Below are positions 19,388 to 27,692 of a DNA stretch of 64,000 bases, piece after piece; within the stretch, counting starts at the first letter, position 1, and each line of letters starts with the position of its first letter. Below the pieces are notes generated by a model. That model was not told the origin of the DNA and did not search any database. It was given only the letters and a program-made list of their open reading frames with translations. The DNA is from Glycomyces luteolus (lineage in GTDB: Bacteria; Actinomycetota; Actinomycetes; Mycobacteriales; Micromonosporaceae): contig NZ_JAPZVP010000020.1 in assembly GCF_027622875.1 (NCBI RefSeq), positions 42,200 to 106,199 of the forward strand, given 5' to 3'. A program made the position numbers and the translations under genes.

Positions 19388-20005
19388 TCACGATCCGGCA
19401 GGTTCACGCCACATCGGAATCAGCCGAGGCCCGCCCTCGGGCAGCTGGATGCGCTCGCCGGTCTCCTCGAACCCGCACCGCTTGTACAGGCGCGCTGAGT
19501 CCTCGGTGCTCGCCTCCAGATATGCGGGTGTCCGCCCGCGGTCGGCCACCGCCAGCCGCTCGCGGAGCATCGCCCCGCCCGCGCCGGCCCCGCGATGCTC
19601 GGGCGCCACGGCGATCAGGTACAGGTACAGGTGCGGGAACCGGTCGGGATGCGCCGCACCGGTGGCGCGCAATGCCGTCTCGGCCCGGCGCAGGACCGCC
19701 AAGCCGGTCGACTCGGCCAGAGCCGCGGCCCGGTCGGCCTCGAGCTGGAGCTGATCGGCCGAGACCACCTGCCGCCACACCGAGATGCCCGCGATGTCCC
19801 CGTCCCGCTCGGCGACCCACACCTCGTCGTCGGTCAGGTGGTCCCGAAGTGACTCGGTCAGGTACTGCGCATACGCGTCTTCCGGTACCGGCCCGGCCGA
19901 CGCCACCCACGCATTGGTCGCTTCGTCGGCGGTCGCCGCCGCGTAAGCGGGCACCAGGGCCTCCAGGTCGGCCCCGCCGGCCCTGCGGATCGTGATCGCA
20001 CTCAT
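19388..20005 (-). CDS. GNAT-family N-acetyltransferase
   Basis: 205 aa from ATG 20005. GNAT fold: a beta strand start (ITIRRAGGADLEALV), the acetyl-CoA binding region LIAVAPEHRGAGAGGAMLRE (R/Q-x-x-G-x-G/A) at about 130-150, and the late strand YLEASTEDSARLYKRCGFEE. The acceptor substrate cannot be told. It is divergent from the TetR gene with a 110-bp shared control region holding a large palindrome, so it is the likely regulatory target. Confidence 0.9.
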   Translation of the reverse strand: MSAITIRRAGGADLEALVPAYAAATADEATNAWVASAGPVPEDAYAQYLTESLRDHLTDDEVWVAERDGDIAGISVWRQVVSADQLQLEADRAAALAESTGLAVLRRAETALRATGAAHPDRFPHLYLYLIAVAPEHRGAGAGGAMLRERLAVADRGRTPAYLEASTEDSARLYKRCGFEETGERIQLPEGGPRLIPMWREPAGS

Positions 20006-20074
20006 GATGCCTCCTCGAAGGTGTACGACGTATCGACATCGCGAAACTATCCTTCGCCGCCAGTAAGGTCTATG

Positions 20075-20106
20075 ATTTCGTCACACGATGAGACCTGTGA
20101 CGAAAT
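20075..20106. promoter_or_regulatory. Perfect 11-bp inverted repeat, likely TetR operator
   Basis: ATTTCGTCACA (20075-20085) and TGTGACGAAAT (20096-20106) are exact inverse copies separated by 10 nt. The site sits in the short divergent intergene, ending 9 nt before the TetR start and lying 70 nt upstream of the GNAT start. This position fits autoregulation plus control of the acetyltransferase gene. Confidence 0.7.
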
Positions 20107-20115
20107 GGAACCGAC

Positions 20116-20925
20116 GTGGACCGCTGCACCCAATGCGGCACCGAGATCGACCAGCCTGAGCGCGGGCGCCGCCGCCGCTACTGCTCCCGCTCCTGTCAGG
20201 CGCGCGCCTACCGCGCCCGCGCCGCCGCCCCACCGGTCGCACGCGTCGCCCGCCCCCGAAGCCTCACCTCCGGGCGCATCGCCACCGCCGCGATCGCGCT
20301 GGCCGACCACACCGGGTTCGCGGGACTCACCATGCGCCGCCTGGCCACCGAACTCGGCATCGCCACCATGAGCCTCTACCGCCACTTTTCTTCCAGGGAC
20401 GCGCTCGTCGTCGCCATGACCGATGCCGTCCTCGATGAGGTCGAACCTCCCGGCGGCCACCTGGCCGACTGGCGATCCCGGCTGGAGCACGAGGCACGCG
20501 AGGAATGGGGGCTCTACCGGCGTCACCCCTGGGTACTGCCCGCGATCGCCAGCAGTCGCCCGCCGATCGGCCGGGGGCTCCTTTCGGCCGCCGAACGCAT
20601 CCTCACAGGCATCGAACAGCCCGGCGTCGGCCCGGAACGACTGTTGTCGGTGTACCTGGCAGTCTCCGGTCTCGTCCAGGGCCTCGCCCTGCTCCCCGCA
20701 GCCGAGGAGACCGAGCGCGCCGCCACCGGCCAGACCATGGAGGAATGGTGGTCGCACAGAGGGGAAGAACTCGCAGACCTGCTGGGCGACTTCCCGTTCC
20801 TGTCCGAGCACTTCGGACCGGAGTCGATGGTTGTCGACTTCGACGCGCTGTTCGACTTCGCGCTGAAGACGCTTTTGGACGGCCTGGAAACCAGCGTGAT
20901 CCCCGCAAGCACGGACAACAATTAG
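20116..20925 (+). CDS. TetR/AcrR regulator with N-terminal zinc-ribbon-like motif
   Basis: 269 aa from GTG 20116. Residues 4-32 carry CTQCG ... YCSRSCQARAYRAR, i.e. C-x2-C and C-x3-C, before a linker and the TetR helix-turn-helix (FAGLTMRRLATELGIATMSLYRHFSSRDAL, about 72-102). The C-terminal part resembles the TetR_C_1 ligand domain. The Cys motif may bind zinc or sense redox state. It controls, by position, itself and the divergent GNAT gene. Confidence 0.88.
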   Translation: MDRCTQCGTEIDQPERGRRRRYCSRSCQARAYRARAAAPPVARVARPRSLTSGRIATAAIALADHTGFAGLTMRRLATELGIATMSLYRHFSSRDALVVAMTDAVLDEVEPPGGHLADWRSRLEHEAREEWGLYRRHPWVLPAIASSRPPIGRGLLSAAERILTGIEQPGVGPERLLSVYLAVSGLVQGLALLPAAEETERAATGQTMEEWWSHRGEELADLLGDFPFLSEHFGPESMVVDFDALFDFALKTLLDGLETSVIPASTDNN

Positions 20926-20984
20926 GCGAGCGACGTGAGAGCCGCCGTTTCCCTGCATAATGCTCGTCTTGGACCGGGCTGCTC

Positions 20985-21200
20985 CGCGTCTGCATCATCA
21001 TCGTGATCGCAGGAGCCCTGGTGATCCTCGCGGTCTGGATCTGGCAGCGGGAAATGCTCTACTTCCCGGATACCGCCCCTCCCTCCGTTCCCCATGGGCC
21101 GTTGCAATCGAGCTGCGCACCGCCTGGTGGTCGACGGGTTCCTCATACCCACCCGCGACCTGACCGCTCCGGCGGGGCCTGTTCTCCGGAAAGCGCCACC
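20985..21200 (+). pseudogene. Fragment resembling the start of an alpha/beta hydrolase
   Basis: One frame near 21003-21090 encodes VILAVWIWQREMLYFPDTAP, the typical membrane-anchored start of alpha/beta hydrolases (RxxLYFPD). The following segment in another frame (ELRTA ... FLIPTRDLTAPAGPV) looks like the next strands. No intact frame continues, so this is a broken remnant. The assignment rests on one short motif. Confidence 0.35.
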
Positions 21201-21397
21201 GGCCCGGGCTGATCGCGCAGGTCATCAGCGACCTGCGCGGGCGTGTAGTCGACGGCGGCGCCGTCGTGGTCGGATTGGTCCACGATGAATCCGGGCTGGC
21301 GAAGGCGTACGATTCACACGACCTGGGAAGGCCCGAGCCTGGCGACCTCGGCTATCTGGGCGTGGTCCCACTGACGCCGTACCGGAAACCGGAGTAG

Positions 21398-21761
21398 GTC
21401 ATCGACCACCTCGGCGGCACCGGTCAGACCGGCATCGTCGAGGGCACCGAAATCCGCGTCCGCAGGCCAGCCGAGGGCAGCCCGAACCGGGACCGGTTCG
21501 TCTCCGGCAAGGCGAAGCAGAACGCGGTGAAAACCATGGTCATCACTGATGCCGAGGGACGCGTGCTGTTCTGCAGTCCAGCGGAACCGGGCAGCCGCGC
21601 GGACATCACCCTCGCCCGGCAGCTGGGGTTGCCAGATCTGCTGGCCGCCCCTCGCCCGCCACCACGGCCGCCGCGAGCACATGAGCGACATCATCGGAGC
21701 CGTCGCCGGACTGCTCTCACACCAACAGACCGCCGCCCGCTCAACCGTATCCTCAGCCTGA
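21398..21761 (+). pseudogene. IS5-type DDE transposase remnant
   Basis: The frame from 21398 encodes GIVEGTEIRVRRPAEGSPNR, FVSGKAKQNAVKTMVITDAEG and SRADITLARQLGL, the conserved first half of actinobacterial IS5-type (HARBI1-like DDE) transposases. It then jumps frame and region to RREHMSDIIGAVAGLLSHQQ, the normal C-terminus, so about 100 codons including the later catalytic residues are missing. A piece like GYLGVVPLTPYRKP (about 21346-21390, another frame) normally lies later in the protein, which suggests rearrangement. Inactive. Confidence 0.7.
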
Positions 21762-21900
21762 GTGAAGGCCCTCCATAGGAACCGTTGCGCACCAACCACA
21801 ACCATGCACGAGGTCGCTAGGAGAATCTATTTCCCAGGTTAGGGCTATGCATGGTCCTAACGGCGGCAGCGAGCCCGAAGCGTCTCCACACGCGGCCGCC

Positions 21901-21934
21901 GGGCAAGGCAGATCGCGCACGATCTGCCTTGCCC
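21901..21934. repeat. Perfect 15-bp hairpin
   Basis: GGGCAAGGCAGATCG and CGATCTGCCTTGCCC with a 4-nt loop, upstream of the broken gene copy at 22022. A weakened version of the right arm (gatcgcgcagatcggtcttgcc) recurs near 22352. It could be a terminator of the lost upstream gene or a structured leader. Confidence 0.55.
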
Positions 21935-22021
21935 CCGGACGCGCCACCCACAAACCAGGTACGCGGCGAGCCCTGCGCATGTCAAAGTCAGATCGCTCCC
22001 TCACTGAACGGAACCCGCGCG

Positions 22022-22260
22022 ATGCCTGACTCGACGACGATGACCCTGTGGCGCCCATGCGGTCCGGCCGAGCTTGAGCTGGTCCGTAAATCCGGTTGGA
22101 TCGCTTGGCCACCTCGACTCCCCGATCAGCCGATCTTCTACCCGATCCTCAACGAGGGCTACGCGACGAAGATCGCCCGCGACTGGAACGCGCCCCGAGA
22201 CGGCGTCGGGTGTGTGACCCGCTTCGACCGTCCAACAGGCCGGCGTCAGCAGCGGAGGGC
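22022..22260 (+). pseudogene. Truncated copy of the 28339-28701 gene
   Basis: From ATG 22022 the sequence encodes MPDSTTMTLWRPCGPAELEL and on to NAPRDGVGCVTRF, close to the intact gene at 28339, including about 30 nt of leader with the CCCTCACTGAACGGAACC string. After VTRF (about 22230) some 35 nt are missing relative to the intact copy; a short match (GTCCAACAGGCCGGCGTCAGCAG) follows, then similarity ends at a terminator. A third relic, only the leader plus ATGCCTGACTCGA, lies at about 22424-22466. Confidence 0.75.
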
Positions 22261-22284
22261 CCAGATCAAATGGTCTGGGCCCTC
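22255..22284 (+). terminator. Strong hairpin after the truncated copy
   Basis: GAGGGCCCAGA / TCTGGGCCCTC, a perfect 11-bp stem with an 8-nt loop, followed by TTAT. It fits a Rho-independent terminator for plus-strand transcription. Confidence 0.65.
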
Positions 22285-22498
22285 TTATCCGTCTGCAGGC
22301 CTCATCGAGGCCTATGGGACGCAAACGACTTCATCCGCGGCCGGACACAGATAGATCGCGCAGATCGGTCTTGCCCCAGACCCGGGTACTCACGATCCAG
22401 GAGCGTGACGAGTCCTGGCCTGTCAGGGACCTCGCTGAACGGAACCTGCGCGATGCCTGACTCGAAGCTTTCGATAGGCCGCCAGGTCGATACACCGG

Positions 22499-22530
22499 AA
22501 GGGCCCGGCGGGTTGCCCCGTCGGCCCTTT
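22499..22530 (-). terminator. Terminator of the secreted protein gene
   Basis: AAGGGCC-N17-GGCCCTT with further pairing inside (CGGCGGG against CCCCGTC, imperfect) lies 8 nt beyond the stop at 22538 of the minus-strand gene. Confidence 0.6.
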
Positions 22531-22537
22531 GCTGCTG

Positions 22538-24535
22538 CTACTTCAAGCCGAATGACCGGATCGTGGTCTGCTCGACCTCTGTTCCGGCGTCATCGGTCGC
22601 GGTGAAGCGGGTCGAGGCGAACTCGGCGCCTTCAGGGTGTTCGAGGGTCGCGGTCGCGGTGCAGCCGTCGAAGTCGAGCGGGACCTCGGTCCAAGAGGCG
22701 CCGTCGTCGTAGGAGACCTGGAAGGTCATCGACTCGGCGATGACCGGTGCCGCGTGCCGTGCGACGGCCAGGTCGAGGCTGATGTCGAGCGGTTCAGCGG
22801 CGACGGCGTAGCCGCTTTCGACGCCGTCGGAGCGCATCGCCACGACCGGCAGCGATGGCCGCGACTCCTCGCCGTCGGCTAGAGCGTTGGGGTCGAGGTC
22901 GAACGACCATGCCGAGGTGTTGCTCGTGCCGAACGGCACCGTGTCGGTGCCGCGGGTCGTCTCGGTGGTCAGCGTGTAACGGCCGGCCTTTGTGAGTGCG
23001 GCGTCGACGACCAGTGCCGAGGCGGTGCCGTCGAAGCTGCCCAGCACTTCGCCGTTGAGGCTGAGCTCGGCGGTGCCGCTGTAGCCGACGAGCTTGACGC
23101 TTTCGTCGTTGTAGCCGACGGCCGGGTAGAGGTACGTCGTCGCGGAGGCGGTGTCGCCGCCGGCGAGGATCATCTCGGGGGCTCCGGCGCCGAACAGGCC
23201 GTGGCCCTTGGTGACAGCGGTGTCGCCCGTTTCGAGCACGGCACCGGTGTAGGTGTCCGCGAAGCCGTCGAGCATCGTGCCCTCGTCGTTGAAGACGCCG
23301 AACTCGTTGTATCCGCTCCACTCGACTTCGGGTCCGGCGCTGCGGTAGTCGGTGCGGGTCGAAGGCGCGTCGGTGGGGATCTCCAGGCACCAGCCCGCGT
23401 TCACCGAGCTGGTCGGGTTGCCCGAGTCGCAGGTCGTGCCCGACAGTTCGGTGCCGAAGCTGTTGTAAGTGGTCTTCTCGACCGCGAGTTCATCATCCGA
23501 GACGTAGAACGACAGATCCTCGGGGTAGCCGCCGATGTCGCCGAACGCGAGGTTGTACAGGTACGGCTCCTCAGCGCCCGCGGGGCTCGACAGCATCGGC
23601 TGGTAGATGAAGTCGAGCACAGGCCCTTCGGGCATCTCGGGTTCGGGCAGCACGAAGACGTCGGTTTCCGGTCCGGGGAAGCCCATGATCCCGGAGCCGG
23701 TCCCTTCGACCTCCGATGCGCCCTGGAATCCGACGCCGAGGATCGCGCTGTCGACGACGGCGTCCGGCTGGTCGACCTCGACGGTGACCGGTGAGGCGTC
23801 GGCGCCGTTGAACTCGGTCTTGACGGGCTTGTTCGCGAGGGTCACCGTGGTGATACCCATGACGAGTTCGGTCGAGGAGCCGTCGGCGGCCTCGTTCCAG
23901 ATCTCGCCGAACACGAGATACTCGCCCTGGGGCAGCTCCGCGGTCGCGACGCCCCGCTCGTCGAACGAGAAGTAGCCCTCTTCGCCGGTGGCGGCGTTGT
24001 ACGCGCCGATGAGGTTCCCGTCGGGGACGGCCCCCGAGGTGTCGGCGATGGCAACAGTGAGTTTCTGGGTGTCTGCCGCGGCGGACATCTCGCCCCCGGT
24101 CGGCACGAGGCCGTCGTAGTCGCGGCCGTCGAGTTCGGCCGTAGGGACGGCGGCAGCGTCGGTGTGGCCGCCTTCCAGCAGCTGCGTGACGTTGTAGCGC
24201 CGCGCGTCCTCCTCGCCGGAGCGGATCGCCTCGACCTTGTCGGAGGGGACCACGATCCGGTCCCCGGAAGGCCTGGTGAGCGCTAGGAAGTGGACGTCTT
24301 CCCGGCCCACGGCCGGCTCAATGCCGGTGACGCCGTTCGGCGCCACGGTCACCCGGTCGCCAGTCGGAAGTACGACGGTGCCCACGGCGGCCGACGACAC
24401 CGACACCGCCTCGGCCGCCGCTGGCGACCCCGACTCGTTCGCATTCGCATTCGCATTCGCAAACGGAATAACGGCCAGCCCGGCCACCGCGAACCCGCCG
24501 ACGGCCGCCGCCGCCATGCTCTTTCGTCTCCGCAT
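22538..24535 (-). CDS. Secreted protein with subtilase-type propeptide region but no protease domain
   Basis: 665 aa from ATG 24535, with GAGGAGA 9 nt upstream. Longer readings run antisense to a transposase and are rejected. A twin-basic signal peptide starts MRRRKSMAAAAVGG and ends near ANANA. Residues about 45-120 (VVLPTGDRVTV ... RYNVTQLLEGG) match the propeptide-like start of actinobacterial S8 peptidases. The next parts are beta-rich: an Ig/carboxypeptidase-regulatory-like section, then the C-terminal region with SMTFQVSYDDGASWTEVPL that follows the protease in such enzymes. The catalytic D-H-S motifs (DTG, HGT, GTSMA) are absent. A binding, inhibitory or surface role is possible. A terminator follows the stop. 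Confidence 0.7.
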   Translation of the reverse strand: MRRRKSMAAAAVGGFAVAGLAVIPFANANANANESGSPAAAEAVSVSSAAVGTVVLPTGDRVTVAPNGVTGIEPAVGREDVHFLALTRPSGDRIVVPSDKVEAIRSGEEDARRYNVTQLLEGGHTDAAAVPTAELDGRDYDGLVPTGGEMSAAADTQKLTVAIADTSGAVPDGNLIGAYNAATGEEGYFSFDERGVATAELPQGEYLVFGEIWNEAADGSSTELVMGITTVTLANKPVKTEFNGADASPVTVEVDQPDAVVDSAILGVGFQGASEVEGTGSGIMGFPGPETDVFVLPEPEMPEGPVLDFIYQPMLSSPAGAEEPYLYNLAFGDIGGYPEDLSFYVSDDELAVEKTTYNSFGTELSGTTCDSGNPTSSVNAGWCLEIPTDAPSTRTDYRSAGPEVEWSGYNEFGVFNDEGTMLDGFADTYTGAVLETGDTAVTKGHGLFGAGAPEMILAGGDTASATTYLYPAVGYNDESVKLVGYSGTAELSLNGEVLGSFDGTASALVVDAALTKAGRYTLTTETTRGTDTVPFGTSNTSAWSFDLDPNALADGEESRPSLPVVAMRSDGVESGYAVAAEPLDISLDLAVARHAAPVIAESMTFQVSYDDGASWTEVPLDFDGCTATATLEHPEGAEFASTRFTATDDAGTEVEQTTIRSFGLK

Positions 24536-24670
24536 GGAGAGTCTCCTCTGAATTGGAAGGACAAGAAGGCGCGCACCGACCAGAAGACGCGGCCGGCGAC
24601 GAGGACGGTTGCACAGGCTCCACGGAAATTGTTCGTGCCGAGAACATGACCGACGAGTAGTGGAACCGAG

Positions 24671-25570
24671 GTGGACAACTGCGCGAGGTCGCGGACGACC
24701 ATCCACCGCCACCTCGCCAAGGCGGGCCTGGTCGAACCCGCGCCGAAGAAACGCCCGCGCTCCTCCTACATCCGCTTCGAAGCGGCCATGCCGAACGAGT
24801 GCTGGCAGGCCGACTTCACCCACTACCGCCTCGCTGACGGATCCGATACCGAGATCCTCACCTGGCTCGACGACTGCACCCGCTACGCGCTCTCGGTCAC
24901 CGCACACGAGCGCGTCACCGGCCCCATCACCCAGGGCACCTTCCGCACCGCCTGCGAAGCCCACGGCGTCCCGGCCTCCACGCTCACCGACAACGGCCTG
25001 GTCTTCACCACCCGCCTCGCCGGCGGCCGCGGCGGCAAGAACGCCCTCGAACACGAACTCGCCCGACTCGGCGTGGTCCAGAAGAACTCCCGCCCGAACC
25101 ATCCCACCACCTGTGGGAAAGTCGAACGATTCCAGCAGACCATGAAGAAGCACCTCGCCGCGCAGTCACCGCAACCGGCCACCCTCGCCGATCTACAGGC
25201 ACTCATCGATGCCTTCACCAGCGAATACAACGAGCGCCGGCCCCACCGGTCACTCCCGCACCGCGCCGCTCCTGCTGCGGTCTACACCACCAGACCCAAA
25301 GCCGCCCCCGGCGATGCTTGCGAGACTGCCGAACCAGGCCGGATCCGCACCGACACCGTCGACAAAGCCGGGTCGGTCACCCTGCGCCACAACGGGAAAC
25401 TGGCATCGGACGCATCCACGAAGGCACCCGCGTCCTGCTCATCGTCGAAGGCCTCCACATCCGCGTCATCAACGCCGCCACCGGCGCACTCCTTCGCGAA
25501 CTCACCCTCAACCCCGACCGCGACTACCAACCCACCGGCCGTCCCAAAGGCCCAACCAGACCTGCATAGC
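24671..25570 (+). pseudogene. IS481-type transposase, N-terminally truncated and frameshifted
   Basis: The frame carries the rve/DDE core: WQADFTHYRLADG (first D), LTDNGLVFTTRLAGG (second D) and TTCGKVERFQQT (E). The usual helix-turn-helix N-terminus of about 60-100 residues is missing; the sequence starts abruptly at about 24674, just upstream of the secreted-protein gene. After VTLRHNGKL (about 25405) the frame is lost by a small deletion. The normal C-terminus (GRIHEGTRVLLIVEGLHIRV ... RDYQPTGRP) continues in another frame to 25569. Not expected to be active. Confidence 0.85.
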
Positions 25571-25571
25571 A

Positions 25572-25605
25572 AAACAGGCCGAACCTTTGCAGGTTCGACC
25601 TGTTT
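25572..25605. terminator. Hairpin at the IS481 right end
   Basis: AAACAGGCCGAACC / GGTTCGACCTGTTT (one G-T mismatch, 6-nt loop) lies directly after the transposase C-terminus. A second small palindrome GATGTC-ctgc-GACATC is at 25608-25623. Such strings commonly close IS481 elements in actinomycetes. The stretch 25624-25863 after it shows no gene I can support. Confidence 0.6.
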
Positions 25606-25863
25606 CCGATGTCCTGCGACATCACATTGCAGGGATCATCGAGGCCTATGGGAATTTGTATCCGCAGGTCAGGGTACTGCACACCCGCCTAGCGCCAGGA
25701 AAACCCGCCAGAACGACTGCAAGCGACCCTGGAGTCCGATGAGCCACCTCTCCTACAAGACAGCCGAACTCGGCTTGTTCGCGACTAGGTCTGGACTGCG
25801 GGAGCTCACGGCCCTGGTCCCCGAACTCGGCCACTCGCTACCGAGCGTCGCTTAGGCGGCTTT

Positions 25864-26310
25864 TCAGCCAGCTGGAATCCCAAGGCGGCCGCGGTAGGGG
25901 TGCGGTCGGTGCCAGGTCGATTCCCACAGGTGCAGCTCGGACTCCACGAGTGGCAGGTCCGGGCGGTAGACACGAGTCCGGTTCGGGGACACGGGCTTCG
26001 ACTCAATGACTGTCCAGAACTGCTCCAACGCCCGAACAGCGACGTCGAACGGCATCTGCGCGGTACGTTCCGGCAGGAACTTGTGCGTGACGTGCACGCC
26101 GTCCCGTCTGAACTCGGCCCGGTGGACTTCGCCGTCGTAAATCTCGACGGCGGATTTTCCGGAATCCACGTCGGCGACCATCTGCAATGCGTCCAAGCAG
26201 CGGACCATGCTGTAGTTGACATCGAGCTTGAGGAACGCACCGAATTCAACGAAACGCTTGTCGTCGTAATCGATCGCGATGTCGCCGTCCTCATCCAGGT
26301 AGATTCTCAA
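25864..26310 (-). CDS. Probable immunity protein of the EndoU toxin
   Basis: 148 aa from TTG 26310, with GGAAGG 7 nt upstream, starting 15 nt after the toxin stop. Acidic and strand-rich (MRIYLDEDGDIAIDYDDKRF), cytoplasmic, without signal peptide or cysteine. It has no recognised catalytic motif. The assignment as immunity protein is from position: small acidic gene immediately downstream of a nuclease toxin in the same operon. Confidence 0.55.
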   Translation of the reverse strand: MRIYLDEDGDIAIDYDDKRFVEFGAFLKLDVNYSMVRCLDALQMVADVDSGKSAVEIYDGEVHRAEFRRDGVHVTHKFLPERTAQMPFDVAVRALEQFWTVIESKPVSPNRTRVYRPDLPLVESELHLWESTWHRPHPYRGRLGIPAG

Positions 26311-26325
26311 AGTGTTGCCTTCCGC

Positions 26326-26859
26326 CTACTGGTCGAAGCTCGGGAATCCGTGGCCGATGTTGCCAGTCTTGGGATCATACCAGCCTTCGATCTTGACGAT
26401 TTCGCCGTTGTCATCGGTGAAGGTGCCCTTCCAAGTGCCGTCGTCTGCGTTCTTCTTGGCTGAGTCAAAGGCTTGCGACGTGGCGTTGTCAACTTTTTCA
26501 GCCGACCAATGATCGGGAAAGAAAGCGCTAGTCCCCTCGCCCTGTTTGGGGATCCAGGGCGGGTCTCCGCTCTTGTTCTCGAACTCGACCTTGCCCGAGT
26601 ACACGCCGTTGTCGTACTTGTCGGTCAATTCAGTCGTGCGGCGACCGTCATGGTCCATGCCACCGGGTCGGTGGTGGTATCCGCTGCCGTACCGTTCGCG
26701 TGTCTCCCGATTGGTCTTGATCTCACCGAGCTGCTGATGACGCAGTTCCTTTCCGGCCATCTGATTGCCGCGATTCGGCCGCGCCTTATACTTGTTCAGG
26801 AATGCCAAAGCGAGTTTGACGGGATTGTTCCCGCCACTGCCGGATTTCTTCTTCGCCAT
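26326..26859 (-). CDS. EndoU-family RNase toxin domain protein
   Basis: 177 aa. A basic, Gly/Ser-rich start (MAKKKSGSGGNNPVKLAL) leads to a bacterial EndoU domain: GYHHRPGG (His62/63), NGVYSGKVEF (84-93), the typical SAFFPDHWS (111-119) and IEGWYDPKTGNI (157-168). EndoU nucleases cut RNA and are common C-terminal warheads of polymorphic toxins. Here the toxin is a separate small gene directly after a CpnT-like WXG protein (9 nt apart), and the probable immunity gene follows. Confidence 0.75.
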   Translation of the reverse strand: MAKKKSGSGGNNPVKLALAFLNKYKARPNRGNQMAGKELRHQQLGEIKTNRETRERYGSGYHHRPGGMDHDGRRTTELTDKYDNGVYSGKVEFENKSGDPPWIPKQGEGTSAFFPDHWSAEKVDNATSQAFDSAKKNADDGTWKGTFTDDNGEIVKIEGWYDPKTGNIGHGFPSFDQ

Positions 26860-26868
26860 GCGGGTTTC

Positions 26869-27360
26869 CTAGTCGAGAAGTTTGAAGATCGCTTCCTGAA
26901 TGAGGTTGCCGACGATCTCCCGGGCGATCTGCTGGAAGATCGGGATCTGCAGCAGGGAAGCCCCGAAGGTCACGGCCGCCTGGGCGATGGCCAGTGCGAT
27001 CTGGACGGCGAGAATGACCACCTGCACGATGACCATGATCTTCAAGACCAGCACGATGATCGCGCAGACGACCATTCCGGCGCCACCGACCATGGCCCCG
27101 ATCGAGCCGGTCGTGAGGATGTCCGACGGTCCGTCCTCGCCCCCCCACCAGGCTTTGAAGGCGTCGACTTCCTTGCCGACCTGATCGGCCCAGACCTGCG
27201 CTGCGCTCGCGCCACCCTCTCCGAGAATGTCGGACAGCTCATCACTGAAGTCCATCCAAGCCTGGCCCATGTCCATGAGAGCGTCTTCGTTCGATTGCGG
27301 GAAGTCGTAGCCGAGTACGCCCAATACGGCGACCAACTCATCCGGAAGCGTGATCGCCAT
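26869..27360 (-). CDS. CpnT-like WXG100-type N-terminal domain protein with hydrophobic tail
   Basis: 163 aa. It opens with ITLPDELVAVLGVLGYDFPQ, very like the start of type VII-secreted polymorphic toxins of the CpnT type, followed by helices with the WADQ and AWWGG turns. Residues about 85-145 are strongly hydrophobic (VCAIIVLVLKIMVIVQVVIL). In CpnT-like proteins this region precedes the toxin in one chain; here it stops and a separate EndoU gene follows. The start overlaps the preceding WXG100 stop as TGATG. Likely a secretion partner or carrier of the toxin. Confidence 0.75.
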   Translation of the reverse strand: MAITLPDELVAVLGVLGYDFPQSNEDALMDMGQAWMDFSDELSDILGEGGASAAQVWADQVGKEVDAFKAWWGGEDGPSDILTTGSIGAMVGGAGMVVCAIIVLVLKIMVIVQVVILAVQIALAIAQAAVTFGASLLQIPIFQQIAREIVGNLIQEAIFKLLD

Positions 27361-27692
27361 CAGGAACCACCACCGAACTCGGACTCGAGACCTTTGAAAA
27401 TCTGCGCGATTTCGTCGTCAACGGCAAGATGCTGTGCGGCGAAGTCGCGCACGTCGTACCCGGCGTCGGCGATCCCCTGAGCCAAGTCCTGGAAGCACTC
27501 CATCGCCCACTCGTACACGGCCTGATGGGCGTCGCCGATCAGGCCGCCGATCTCGTCACCGCCACAGGCGTCTCCGACTCCTTCGATCTTGGCCGTGAAC
27601 TGCTCCAACGCGGCAAAGAAGCGCTCAGAGGTGCCCTCGAGTCCCTGTCCGGCCGAATCCATGCCTTCGGGATCGATGCTCAACCCCGGCAT
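27360..27692 (-). CDS. WXG100-family (EsxA/B-like) secretion partner
   Basis: 110 aa, the size and helical-hairpin look of ESAT-6-like proteins. The central turn is degenerate (YEWAMECFQ). The C-terminal helix (YDVRDFAAQHLAVDDEIAQIF) contains a Y-x3-D motif typical of type VII secretion signals. It is coupled on both sides by TGATG overlaps with the YbaB gene and the CpnT-like gene. Confidence 0.75.
   Translation of the reverse strand: MPGLSIDPEGMDSAGQGLEGTSERFFAALEQFTAKIEGVGDACGGDEIGGLIGDAHQAVYEWAMECFQDLAQGIADAGYDVRDFAAQHLAVDDEIAQIFKGLESEFGGGS

Noticed and set aside
24536..25153. 5' extension of the secreted-protein frame
   Set aside because: It runs antisense to the IS481 transposase and would bury the signal peptide inside the protein.
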